From Azadirachta indica (Eukaryota; Streptophyta; Magnoliopsida; Sapindales; Meliaceae), in contig CM040453.1 in the NCBI GenBank assembly GCA_022749755.1, positions 20,283,368 through 20,347,367 on the forward strand: a DNA stretch of 64,000 nucleotides, given 5' to 3'. Under the pieces are notes generated by a model. The model ran no database searches. It saw nothing but the letters and a program-made list of their open reading frames with translations, and had not been told where the DNA came from. The position numbers were made by a program, and so were the translations under genes. This document shows, piece after piece, positions 34,404-45,388 of this stretch (its first letter is position 1; every line of letters begins with the position of its first letter).

Positions 34404-35430
34404 CATGTATGAAACTGCAAGACAAGGTTAGTAAAGCAAAAGAATAATTTTCTCACTTCACTCCCTCATGTGTTTCACTCAAGTAATGTTATCAATCAAG
34501 TTTGCTAGTGTTTCACACTTAATTTATGGCTTTTCTCTAGATAAGCTTACACTAAGCCTTTTTCCACTCTTATCCTTTTATTAAGATTAGTTGCAAAAAT
34601 CAAAATTTATACAAACTTACTAAATACAATGAAAAGTAAAATAAAACCAAGATAAATTAAAATTAAAGAGGACCTAAATACTTAAAATAGAAAAAAAAAT
34701 GAAATTAGAAGAAACTCTAACCTAGAAATTGGAAATTAAGATGCAAAAAAGTAATTACCCCAAACCAATTTAGATAAGCAACAAATTAGGAAAGCACAAG
34801 GAATAGGAAAGAGATTTTAGAAATGATAAAGGAAATATTAAGAATAGAAAAAAAAATCAGTACAGGAATAGGAAAGTCAACCATAAATTATGGAAAGATT
34901 AGGAAGCAAATCCTAACTTGTTTTAGAATGTAGGCTTGATTTGGTCAAATTCCTTAAAACAATATGATTTTTCTTTTTATTCTCCTTAATTTCGTTGAAC
35001 ACCTTACCTTTTTTTTTCTTTTGTCATTTCCAAACTAGAAATTAGATTGCACTATATGTTTACCCCACATAGCCTTAATTGTCAAATTTTCTTTTTCTTC
35101 CTTCTTTTTCTTCTCTTAGCCGAATGCTTTATTTTTCTCTCTTTTCTTTTTTTCTTTTAATTTTTTTCACCTCCAAACACATAGGAGTGACCAAACAAAA
35201 ATAAATGGAAAGAAATACAAAAGAAACGAATAGACAAAGACTAAATCAACCGAATTGAAGATTGATACAACCCAAACTTGTCTTGTTATAAATTGAAAGT
35301 AAACACTTATTTTCTTTTTTCTTTTTGATATAATAGACACAAAATGAAAACAAATGGAATTGAAACAAACGGACTCAAAAATTAAAGAAACCAAACAGAT
35401 AAATTTGAGAAACAATATAAACCTGATTTA
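34404..35430 (-). other. C2 untranslated leader
   Basis: About 1 kb, AT-rich with pyrimidine tracts; no gene. On the minus strand it starts CTAAATCAGGTTTATAT and ends TTACTAACCTTGTCTTGCAG shortly before gag, resembling donor and acceptor splice sites. Confidence 0.6.
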
Positions 35431-35450
35431 GAGCCGTAGCTCTGATACCA
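35431..35450 (-). other. Primer-binding site, tRNA-iMet type (C2)
   Basis: TGGTATCAGAGCTACGG on the minus strand, three bases inside the LTR end. The uninterrupted site here shows the sequence that the Galadriel-type element split at 56475. Confidence 0.9.
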
Positions 35451-35453
35451 AAC

Positions 35454-36094
35454 TGATACAAACCCCGAGTATATTAGACTTGAAACCCAATATCTTTACG
35501 CATGGAAGCAGCTTCTTGGAAAGCTAAATCAAATTTATGCAAATCCGCAACTTAATTTCAACTTGTGAAATAGAATCTTGGAATAAAATACCCTCAAAGT
35601 AATTAACTTTGATTGTAAGAATCTTGATTCAAGCAAGAATCAAAACGAGAGAAATACTCTCAATTTTATTTCATTCAAAGAGTAATGATATTTCCATGGG
35701 AGCATGTGGCTTAATATGTAGGGGTACAAGAAATAAGTAACCCTAAATGTTGGCCACAAGATTAAACTTATTCTAATTTAAATTAAAGTAAACTGAATTT
35801 GGGCTTAATAATTAACATTAACAGCTCAAACACATAACAAACGAAATAACATATGTTTATAAATAAGATTAAGATAGATATTGGGTTTGATCAGCAACTT
35901 AGCCCAAATGGCATTTGGAATCCGAAACTTTCATCATGATAAAGATCTGATTCGAATTGCAAATAAAAGACTACAACATGCTTGCTTAGCCTTGAGACAT
36001 CATTCGAATATGGGCTTATACAGATTTGAGAATTCGAATTCCATAGAAGCTTTAATCTTCAAGCTTTGCCTTCTTGTACTTGTGTCAATGTTAC
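35454..36094 (-). mobile_element. C2 5' LTR, lacking its first ~204 bp
   Basis: TGATACAAACCCCGAG is the sense end; the plus-strand right edge ...GTGTCAATGTTAC corresponds to LTR position ~204. It meets a complete plus-oriented LTR at 36095 head to head. Confidence 0.85.
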
Positions 36095-36941
36095 TGATGC
36101 AATAAGGATGCACACAAGAGCAATGATCCAATTCAGCTACCTAGCGGTTCCGTTACAAGAGCAAGAATGAAGAAATTCAAGGATGTATTAAATGGGATGA
36201 TTCAAGGCTTGTGAAATGATCTTGCAACAATTCAGGAATGCAAAAAAGAGTCAAATATCAAGCTTGGACTTCAAGACAATAATCAGAACTTGGTAACATT
36301 GACACAAGTACAAGAAGGCAAAACTTAAAGGTTAAAGTTTCTATGGAATTTGAATTCTCAAATATGTACAAAGCCATATTCAAATGATGTCTCAAGGTTA
36401 AGGAAGCAAGTTCAAGTCTTTTATTTGCAATTCAAATAAGATTTTCATCATCATAAAATTTCGGATTCCATACGCCATTTGGGCAAAGTTGTTGCTCAAA
36501 CCCATTATCTATCTTAATCTTATTTATGAACATATGTTATTTAGTTTGTTATGTGTTTGGGCTGCTAATGTTAATTATTAAACCCAAATTCAATTTTGTT
36601 TGAATTAAAATTAGAATAAATTTAATCTTGTGGCCAAACACTCTATTTAGGTTTACTTATTTCTTGTATCCTTATATATTCAGCCACATGCTCCCATGAA
36701 AAGATCATTACTCTTTGAATGAAATAAAATTAAGAGTGTTTTTCTTGTTTTGAATTCTTACTTGAATCAGGATTCTTACAATCAAAGTTAATTACTTTGA
36801 AGGTATTTTATTTCAAGGTTCTATTTCACAAGTTGAAAATTGGGTCGCGAACTTGGGTAAATCTGATTTAATTTTTCAAGAGATTACTTTTATGCGTAAA
36901 GATATTGGGTCTCAAGTTTAATATACTCAGAGTTCGTATCA
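36095..36941 (+). mobile_element. Family C LTR, complete, plus orientation
   Basis: 847 bp, TGATGCAATAAGG to AGAGTTCGTATCA. The five bases after it (CTAGC) pair with CTATC before 31891, not with the bases just left of it (GTTAC). It therefore shares one insertion event with the fragment at 31891. Confidence 0.85.
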
Positions 36942-37067
36942 CTAGCTCTTGTAATCGGTCCACTCAGCACATTTAGTGAATCATATAGATGCTGCAATTG
37001 AATGTTTCCAGCCTTATGTGTGAGTTTCTCCTCTTGTTTGCATGGTTGCGCAACTTTGTTCACATCA
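36942..37067 (-). mobile_element. D2 3' LTR, second part
   Basis: Continues the LTR interrupted at 31890. On the minus strand it begins TGATGTGAACAAAGTTGCG and encodes the start of the pol tail (AQPCKQEEKLTHKAG, LQHLYDSLNVLSGPITR). Confidence 0.85.
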
Positions 37068-38400
37068 TTCTCCACCTCTTGAAATGGATTTGTCCTTAAA
37101 TCGCTACTTACATTAAAAGGAGATAAGTCAGAAATATTAAAACTCGTATTAACCCCATACTCACTAGGTAGTTCAAGTTTGTAGGCATTGTCATTGATGT
37201 ATTCCACTACTCGAAATAGGCCATCTCCTTTTAGTAGAAGTTTATAACGTCTTTATTCAGGAAAACGCTTCTTCCTCATATGTAACCAAACCCAATCTCT
37301 TGATTCAAAGACAACCTTCTTACATCCCTTATTGGCTTTCTTGGCACATTGTTCCGTTCGTTGTTCTATGTGTTGCTTTGCTTTCTTATGAATTTGCTTA
37401 ATGAAATCAGCTGTCTTCTTGCCATCTAAATTAAGGCACTCACTCATAGGTAAAGGAGTTAAATAAAAAGGAATTAGTGGATTAAAACCATAGACAATTT
37501 TCAAAATGTGAAAAACTTAATTGCAGAATGGAAACAATGATTATAAGTAAATTCAACGCGGTAAGCAATCTTCCCAAGTTTTCAAGTTCTTTTGTATAAT
37601 AGCACGCAACAAAGTAGACAAGATCTTATTTACTACTTCAGTTTGACCATCTATTTGTAGGTGACAAGTAGTAGAAACTAATAATTTAGTTCCTAACTTT
37701 TCCCACAATGTCTTCCAAAAGTAACTCAAGAACTTTGCATCTCGATATGAGACAATAGTCTTGGACATTCCATACAACCTAACAACATCTTTGAAAAACA
37801 AGTTAGTTATATGTGATGCATCATTAGTTTTATGACATGCAATAAAGTGTTTCATTTTAGAAAACCTATTGACAACCACAAAAACTGAGTCTGTCACCCT
37901 CTATGTCATAGGTAATCCCAAAACAAAATTTATAGAAATGTCAACTCAAGGTGCATTACAAATAGGACGTGGTGTATAAAATTCATGTGGTTGTTGCCTA
38001 AACTTAACTTACCTACAAGTAATGCATCTCGCACAAACCATTTCTATGTCACATTTTATGTGCGACCAAAAGAAATGGTTATGCACTATGTCTAAAGTCT
38101 TAATTACGTCAAAGTGACCCATCAAACCACTACTATGTGCTTTTCGAATAAGTAACTCATGCAAAAATGAATATGAAATACACAATTTATTTTCTCAAAA
38201 TAAGAAACCATCATACAAAAAGAACTTCCCACATGCTTCCTTAGTGCAATTCTTAAACAAGTCACAAAAATTAGAATCCGTTACATACAACTTCTTAATG
38301 CATTCAAATCCAAGAAATTTAACATTAAGGGTTGAAAGTAAAGCGTACTTTCATGATAGTGCATTAGCAACTATATTTTCTTTGCCTTATTTGTATTTGA
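37068..38400 (-). pseudogene. D2 integrase
   Basis: Core at 37897-37553: [16 protein letters not shown] (Asn for the catalytic-region Asp of VVDRF), a changed SYRDAKF in place of [18 protein letters not shown]-terminal part at 37504-37253 (YGFNPLIPF, WVWLHMRKKRFPE) and 37207-37068 (INDNAYKLELPSEYGV, FNISDLSPFNV, RTNPFQE). The zinc part and the RNase H end (38400-37900) are riddled with stops. Confidence 0.85.
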
Positions 38401-39510
38401 TCACATAAGGAAATGTTTCAATGAACTCCACCGTTTGGCATGACGTCTGCCTAGTTTATGTTGCGCTTTTAAATGTTTCAAAGATTCATGATCTGTCAGA
38501 ATCACAATCTCTTTGAGCCAAAGGTAATGTTGCCAAGTTTTTAGAGTTCCAACCAATGTATACAATTCTTTGTCGTAAATAGGATAGTTTAATACCACCC
38601 CATTTAGTTTCTCACTAAAGTATGCAATCCGTCTTCCTTCTTGCATTAGTACGCCTCCGATTCCTGTGCTTGAAGCATCACACTCAATCTCAAATGTTTT
38701 AGTAAAGTTAGGTAAAACAAGTAAAGGTGAATTAGTCAATTTTTTTTATGAGTTTGAATGCCTGTTCTTATTCTTTTCCTACTTGAATGGAACATTCTTC
38801 TTGATAACTTCGGTTAAGGGTGCAGCTATGCTACTAAAATTTCAAACAAAGTGCCAATAAAAATTGGCTAACCTGTGAAAGCTTTTAACTTGATTTATCG
38901 AAGTAGGCGTTGGCCATTCTTGAATTGCTTTCACTTTCTCCTTATCGACCTCAATCTCTTTAGCACTTACAACAAAACCAAGAAACACAAACTTATCCAT
39001 GTAAAATATACATTTCTTAAAATTAACAAATAGCCTTTCTTTCCTTAAAACCTCTAAAACAAGTTTTAAATGTTCAACATGATCGTCAAAGTTTTTGCTA
39101 TAAATCAAGATATCATCAAAATAAACTATTACGAATTTGCCAATGAAAGCACACAAAACATGGTTCATAAGTCTTATGAAAATACTAAGTGCATTAGTTA
39201 ACCCAAAAGGCATGACTAACCATCATACAAACCATATTTTGTTTTAAATGCAGTTTTCCACTCATCTTCTTCTTTCATCCTAATTTGATGGTATCCACTC
39301 TTAAGATCAATTTTAGAAAACACACAAAATCCATGCAATTCATCTAACATATCATCTAATCGAGGAATGGGATGTCGACACTTTACCGTAATATTATTGA
39401 CAACTAGGCAATCAACACATATCCTTCATGTTCCATCTTTCTTAGGCACAGTAGCAGCTGAACCGCACAAGTCCTCATGCTTTCTCTAACATACCCTTTC
39501 TCAATCGGTA
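38401..39510 (-). pseudogene. D2 reverse transcriptase and RNase H
   Basis: RT at 39213-38842 starts [20 protein letters not shown] and has YFDDILIYS at about 39123-39097. RNase H at 38739-38401: [45 protein letters not shown]-terminal RT (39510-39214) is out of frame. Stops divide the parts. Confidence 0.85.
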
Positions 39511-39999
39511 AATTCAATTGCCGCAAGTTTTACCTTTTTAATCTCGGAGTAGTTGTGACAATCGAAAACCATCTTTATTCTTTTCTCCTACTCTAAATAA
39601 GCTTCAGGATCGTTTCTACCTTGGAATGGTGGAATTTTTAGCTTAGTGCTTCCTAAATCATTATCCAACTTAGATCTACCCAACCTAACTTCTTTATTCC
39701 CATAACCACGCAAATTCCTGCCTCGATTCATTGGTGATTCATCTAACTCCTCATCATCCTCAACATTATCCCATTGTACCTTTGGTTGCACTTGCCTAGG
39801 TGGTTTGTCTAATGGAAGAGCTTTGATGTTGCCCTCTTGATGTCTCTTCTTCCAACCTATCCATCCTCTAATGGATTGGTTCGAACTCAGCCCTTATCAT
39901 TTGTCTCATCTCCCTTAATAATGCCTACAATTGTAGATTTGGGGTGGTGGTTGGTTATTGTACTCCCGAGGTTGAGTTTTCTTCTTGATTGTGAGACAT
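39511..39999 (-). pseudogene. D2 gag N-terminal stub
   Basis: ATG at 39999-39997 (MSHNQEE). The frame then includes QALLREMRQMIRAEF and, at 39791-39588, DESPMNRGRNLRGYGNKEV and KLKIPPFQGRNDPEAYLE. Gag then fuses directly to RT sequence at about 39510, so a deletion of roughly 1.5 kb removed capsid, knuckle and protease. Confidence 0.8.
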
Positions 40000-40509
40000 T
40001 TAAAATCTGCAAAACAAGGTTAGAAACCTCACAAACACTTCCTCATGTGTTTTCACTCAATAAAAGTTCATTCACTCTCATGTTTAAGCACTTAAATGTT
40101 CTCATACTCGCACACTCTTAATCAAAATTTAAGTGACAATTCAAGATGAGAAGCAATCAAAACAAATCACAAGATTCAATAAGCAATTCTTAAGAAATTG
40201 ATGTAAGTAATGACAATATTAGATCAAGAGTAAAGAATATTAGGTCAATACTACAAGAAATTATGAATATAATGGTTAACAAGAATTTTCTTTTTTTTAT
40301 CTTTTCTTCTTTTTTTTTATTTCTTTTATAGGAATTAGAAATGAAAATATAAACTCAAAATAAACTGAAGGATGTAAAACACAAAATTCAAATGTGAACC
40401 AATTAAGAAGGAATTTGACCACAATATTTTTTTTTGTATTTTTTTTTAGAATTCTAATTGAAGAAGTAAAAGAATAATAAAGATGTAAAAGATAACTTAA
40501 ACTTACTTT
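40000..40509 (-). other. D2 untranslated leader
   Basis: About 500 bp. On the minus strand a perfect donor-like GTAAGT lies at 40506-40501 and CTAACCTTGTTTTGCAG near 40020-40004, six bases from gag. Confidence 0.6.
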
Positions 40510-40530
40510 GGAACCAAAACTCTGATACCA
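40510..40530 (-). other. Primer-binding site, tRNA-iMet type (D2)
   Basis: TGGTATCAGAGTTTTGG on the minus strand, two bases inside the LTR at 40533. Confidence 0.9.
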
Positions 40531-40532
40531 AA

Positions 40533-41292
40533 TGATACGAACCCCAAGATTTTCCCAAGATGCAAATTTATTGAGTCTTGACCTTATACCTATCTAGACA
40601 TGAACTAAGATTATGATTACTCAGACGTCACATAAAAAATCTTTAAGAAAATACTTAAGAATTTAAATAATAAGTTTGGTTGTTTTGAACGCCACAAGAA
40701 ATTGAACTTAAAGAGTTAAAGAACAAGAATTTGTAAGGAATAACTTAACACTCAAAATTACTTGTTTCATTTAAAAAATAAAAGCCTTTTTATAGGCAAA
40801 TACAAAGGAAAAATGTCAAAAGTTAGGCCAACAATCCTACCTAACAATTTGACAAACTAAATACAAATTTTATGACTTTCAAAACTATAAATTTCAAACA
40901 TAAAATGTAAGCAATAACATCATATGTATATAATAGAAGCAATGATGTCGTATGTGTATGATGTAAGTGATTACATCATTTTAAGTTTCTTAAAAATTAC
41001 ACAAATAGACTATAATTTTCGAACATTTTCATATTAGTTTTTTTGAACTCTGATCGCTTGGATGATGTTCACTGAGCCTAATTTTTTAAGACGTGTATCT
41101 TGAATTGCACTTGAATCACACATCTTCTTAATTGGTCCATTTAAGGCACTTTGTAATGTCTTGGCTCTAGCTCCTGTAATGGGTCCACTCGGCATACTTA
41201 ACGAATCATATAGATGCTGTAATTGAATATCTCCAGCCTTATGTATGAGTTTCTCCTCTTGTTTGCGTGGTTGTGTAACTTCGTTTGCGTCA
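40533..41292 (-). mobile_element. D2 5' LTR
   Basis: 760 bp, plus-strand edges TGATACGAACCCC and CGTTTGCGTCA. The TATA box region reads CCTATAAAAAGGC on the minus strand near 40790. The right flank AGTGG completes the target duplication with AGAGG at 31202. Confidence 0.85.
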
Positions 41293-42113
41293 AGTGGGCT
41301 GATCACAAGACTTAGAGCCAAGCGTTTTAAAGAAGCATTAAATGGGTTGATTCAACAAGTTGGAGAAATGACAAAGTCGTGGAGGCTTGGTGTAAGTCCA
41401 AATAAATTTCAAGAGAAAGTTGTCACTCTCATTAAAGTTCTAGAAGATTCTATTTGAGGACTTGCACATTTTTTCAGCTTTTGAAAGGACCAAGATAAAG
41501 AGATGAAATTACCTACTTTATAAAGAAACAGTTTCCTAATTTATTTAGAATTCTTATTTTCATATTAAACTAAAACTCTATCATTCCTAAATAGATTAGG
41601 ATCCTAGTTTTCCTAATTAATTTAGGATTTTTAATCTTACTTAGTTCAAGTTTCCTATTCTAATTTAATTTAGGATTTTTATTAGCATATATATATGAGA
41701 CTAACATTGTTTTACAATCAAAAATATTGTTATTTTAATAAAAGTAAGTTATCGTGTTATTGTGTTCTTTTTTCAATTCTTGAAAGGACTCTTAAACTTA
41801 TCAAGTTAATTCTTATGACGTTCAAAATAATCAAACTTATCATCTTGATTCTTGAGTGGTTCTTAAAATTCTTGGTGTAGCGTCTTCAGACAACCGTAGT
41901 TCTTGATTATTATCTTATTAGGTAATGGGTCAAGGCTCAACAAACTTACATCTTAAAATTTTGGGATTCTATATCACATTTGATATCAGATTTTTATCAC
42001 ATCATTGACAAGGTTTATTATTATATTGGTTTTGAGTTTTGTCACATTGTTAGTAAGGTTCAATATCACGTTTGGTATTGGGTTTTGTCACATCATTGGT
42101 GAGGTTCACATCA
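41293..42113 (+). mobile_element. Family G 5' LTR, main part
   Basis: Runs from the tail-coding start through a TATA-like GCATATATATATGAG near 41686 to GGTGAGGTTCACATCA. A partial internal duplication of the LTR end (three variants of TTTTGTCACAT.ATTG..AAGGTT) is visible at 41990-42110. Confidence 0.7.
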
Positions 42114-42719
42114 GTTAGTATTAGAATTTTGGTTTCAAGGAAAGTTTGATTTATCTTTTAATTGCTTTATTGTTCGTTGTTTCTTGAATTAACATTTAAA
42201 AAAAAATGTCACCAAATTCTCCCTTGATAGTTTGATTCAAATTATACGTTTTACTTGCTTTAGTTTGTTTTAAAATTCATACTTCTTATTTCTAGTCCCT
42301 AAAAAAAAGGGAGGCATAAAAAAAAAGAAAGAGCTTAAAAAAAAAAAAGAAAAGAAAGAGAATTGTTATTGTCCATAACACCAATAATTTGTTGTGGAAT
42401 TGACATCTAGCCTCCCATACTCTAGAACCATCATTATCTCTTTAATTGCTTGCATTAGTTTCTTGAGAATTGCTTATTGAATCTTATGGTTTGTTTTGGT
42501 TGCTTCTCATATTGAATTGCCATTTGAATATTGATCGTTCTTAAGTCTAATTAAGAGTGAAAAGAAGACGCAACAAGTGGAAAAAGATAAAAGTGGTGAG
42601 AACATAAGAGGGTAAAGGTGGTTTAAGTGCCAAACACGAGAGTGAGTAAATCTTTCTTGAGCAAAACACGTGAGGGAGTGCTTGTGAGGTTTCTAATATT
42701 GTTTTATAGAATTCTAATT
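42114..42719 (+). other. Family G primer site and leader
   Basis: A mutated iMet primer site at about 42116-42132, then an AT- and A-rich leader of about 590 bp with AAAGAAAG tracts near 42300-42360. Ends CTAATATTGTTTTATAG before gag. Confidence 0.55.
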
Positions 42720-43800
42720 ATGTCACACAATCAACAAGAAAACTTAATCGCCAAGGTACAATAATCAACCACTCCAAATCTACAATTACAGGCTATGTTG
42801 AGCGAAATTATACGAATGATGAGGGCTGAATTAGAGCCAATTCATGAGAGGATTGATAGGTTAGAAAAATAGGTAGCTAGAGGGCATTTTCAAAACACTC
42901 CCATTAGACAACCACCTAGGCGAGTACAACCAAGGATACAATAAGCTAATGTTGAAGATGATGAGGAGTTGGATGAAACCCCAATGAACCAAGGCAGGTT
43001 TTGGTGTGGTTACGGGAATAGAGAAGTAGGGATTTGTAGACCTAGGATGAATGATGATTTGGGAAGTAGTAAAGTGAAAATTCTGCCTTTTGAAGGTAGA
43101 AGCAATCGTAAAGCTTACGTAGAATGGAGATGGTTTTTAATTGTCACAATTACTCCAAGATCAAAAAGATAAAACTTATTGCAATTGAATTTACTAATTA
43201 TGATATTATTTGGTGGGATTAATTATTGAAGGATAGGAGAAAAAATTAAGAATGTCCTATTGAGACGTTAGACAAGATAAAGGCAATCATGAGAAGAAGT
43301 TTCATTCCAAACTAGTACCATCGGGAGTTGTTTAATAAACTACAACGTTTAACTCAAGAATCCAAGAGTGTAGATAAATACGACAAAGAGATGGAGGTTG
43401 CTATGATAAGAGCAAATGTAGAAAAGGACAGAGCAGCCATCATGGCTAGGTTCCTACACGGCTTAAATCAAGAGATAACGGATGTGTTCGAGATGCAACA
43501 TTATGTGGAGTTGATGAATATAGTGCACCAAGCAATCAAAGTTGAGCAACAATTGAAGCGAAAGAACATGGCTAGGAGGGGAACAAGCACAACAACTACA
43601 TATACATGGCGACTAGGCCCTAAATAGGACGAATTTCCATCGACTAAGTCTAAGTCTGAACAAATTGCGATGCCGAAGTAAGGTAACACCGAATCCACCC
43701 CATGACATTAAGTGTTTTAAATGTCAAGGTAGGGGTCATATAGGTAGCCAATGCCTTAACAAAATGGTGATGGTGATCAATGCTTAAGGGGAGATTAAGT
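42720..43800 (+). pseudogene. Family G gag
   Basis: ATG at 42720 (MSHNQQENLI). Segments include LQAMLSEIIRMMRAELEP, DETPMNQGRFWCGYGNREV, KVKILPFEGRSNRKAYVEW, WW, and at 43328-43627 FNKLQRLTQESKSVDKYDKEMEVAMIRANVEKD with MARFLHGLNQEI. The zinc knuckle near 43709-43750 is intact in wording: CFKCQGRGHIGSQC. Stops at about 42873, 42943 and 43218 and frameshifts break it. Confidence 0.8.
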
Positions 43801-44261
43801 TAGAAGATGAACAAGAAGACCAAATAAATGACATGCCACTTCTTGAAGATGCCTACGAAGTGCAATGTATTGTGAAAGGAGAATCATTAGTGACAAGACG
43901 AGCTATTAGCACACAGGTTAAGAAAGAAGAAAATAACCAGTGAGAGAGCTTTTTTCATACTCGGTGTTTCATAAACAACAAAGTTTGCAGCGTTATAATT
44001 GATGGTAGAAATTGCACAAACGTTGCCAGCATTGAATTAGTGATGAAATTAGCATTACCTATCGTGAAACATCCATGATCATACTAGCTTCAATGGCTAA
44101 ACAATAGTGGAGAAATTAAGGTAACAAAACAGGTGTTAGTGGCTTTTTTTATTAGCAAGTATGAGAATGAGGTGCTTTATGATGTGGTACCTATGAATGC
44201 ATGTCACATTCTATTGGGAAGGCCATGGTAGTACGATCGACCAGTTACACATGACGACTTT
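43801..44261 (+). pseudogene. Family G protease
   Basis: HTRCFINNKVC, VIIDGRNCTNVAS (Gly-Arg in place of Gly-Gly or Ser-Gly), then ASIELVMKLALPIVKHP, VVPMNACHILLGRPW followed by a stop. Preceded by stops near 43941. Truncated at 44261. Confidence 0.75.
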
Positions 44262-45055
44262 ACTAATAAGTAATACACTCCCACATAACTCGCAAATATA
44301 CGAGGTCGTACAAGTAATAAGCGGAAACGAAGGGTTATTGTACTCACGAGAACTAATTTTTTTTTTGAATTTTTGAATTAAGTACCATGACTATGGTAGC
44401 TTAACTTTATCTAGGCACTAAAACTTGCAAGAGCAAGAAACTATAAATAAAAATTATAAAAAGGCAACTAAATTGATTAATAAAATAAAAGTTAACAAAT
44501 TAAGCTAATTAAAGAGAGTTTGTGCCAAAATTAATATGACAATGATCCCAGGATTTTAAGTTCACCTGACTCATACTATGGCTTTCCTAATTTCAAAATT
44601 CGCTAAGTTTTTATTATTAATATACTAATCACAGGTTCTAAGTAACCTTGTTTCCTCTTCCGAGTATCGAACTAGGCTTACATTTAGTTAAATCAGTTGA
44701 TATCCCTATCTGACTGAATTAGCTTTATGCTCTTTAAATCCAACCAACTTGTTATTTATTCTTAGAAATTAATTCACCTCCCGGTTCATTAAATCTCAAG
44801 TTTTAATATTATTGTCTAGTTATTGATATTCTCCTAAATTTTTAATATACTAAACTGAGTTTTTGAAATCTCATGAATAATTTAAACTATTTCTAGTTCT
44901 AATTCATTCATGTTTAACCTAATAATTCATTTTACAATACATTATTAGTATCAAGTGCAAGAAAAACCCAAGTGATTAAAAATTAATAATAATAATAAAT
45001 TCCTTCATTAGCCAAAATATGATAGAATTAGGCTACATAAAAAACCTAGAACATA
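44262..45055 (-). mobile_element. Putative Athila-like LTR or leader fragment
   Basis: No coding frame. The start, read on plus, is CTCGCAAATATACGAGGTCGTACAAGTAATAAG and resembles the reverse complement of Athila-type LTR ends (compare AAGTGCACGAATCGTTA at 1979). The rest is AT-rich; sequence class is inferred from that single landmark. No primer site is seen at its edge. Confidence 0.45.
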
Positions 45056-45388
45056 AAGATTTTATTTCGAAAACGAAGGAGTCGAAAATGTCCGATTTTG
45101 GCATCAAAATTGTCTAATGCAAAATGGACATGCAAAACAACTTCGTTTGGAGATGAGTCACACGTCTTGCTACTCACCATCGTGTCGGGATTATTCTAGT
45201 GTTTTTTATTTCGAAAATGTAGGAATAAAAAATGCATAATTTTCGTACCATAAATTGTCCAACGTAGAAGGAACACAAAAAATGACTTCGTTTAGAGACG
45301 GGCCACATGTCTTACTACTCACTATTGCATGAGGATCATTCTGGTGCATTTTATTTCGAAAACAGAAGAGTTGAAATGCACAATTTCT
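45056..45388 (+). repeat. Array B, block 3a (plus orientation)
   Basis: A little over two units: ATTTTATTTCGAAAACGAAGG, CTTGCTACTCACCATCG and CTTACTACTCACTATTG at about 145-bp spacing. Confidence 0.85.

Larger units (their letters stand above)
32095..36094 (-). mobile_element. Family C retrotransposon copy C2, inverted and incomplete
   Basis: On the minus strand: a 3' LTR end (32095-~32250; CGATATGAATC in place of TGATACGAACC), a fragment of the protease-RT linker, protease, gag, a leader of about 1 kb, iMet primer site (35431-35450), and a 5' LTR lacking its first ~204 bp (35454-36094). Everything from RT to the 3' LTR start is deleted. Confidence 0.8.
31207..41292 (-). mobile_element. Family D retrotransposon, copy D2, with nested family C cluster
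   Basis: A minus-strand element inserted in a family G LTR: 3' LTR at the left (31207-31890 plus 36942-37067), integrase, RNase H, RT, a gag stub, primer site and 5' LTR at the right (40533-41292). Protease and most of gag are deleted. The 3' LTR is interrupted by the family C cluster at 31891-36941, with duplication CTATC/CTAGC. It resembles D1 in every domain, so the two are members of one family. Confidence 0.85.
41293..44261 (+). mobile_element. Family G Ty3/gypsy retrotransposon, 5' part
   Basis: Continues the LTR begun before 31207: LTR to 42113, degenerate iMet primer site (TTAGTATTAGAATTTTGG near 42115), leader, gag, protease. It ends at 44261, inside the protease-RT linker, where Athila-like LTR sequence begins. 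RT, integrase and the 3' LTR are absent. The LTR start encodes SGLITRLRAKRFKEALNGLI, the tail motif of this group. Confidence 0.75.
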
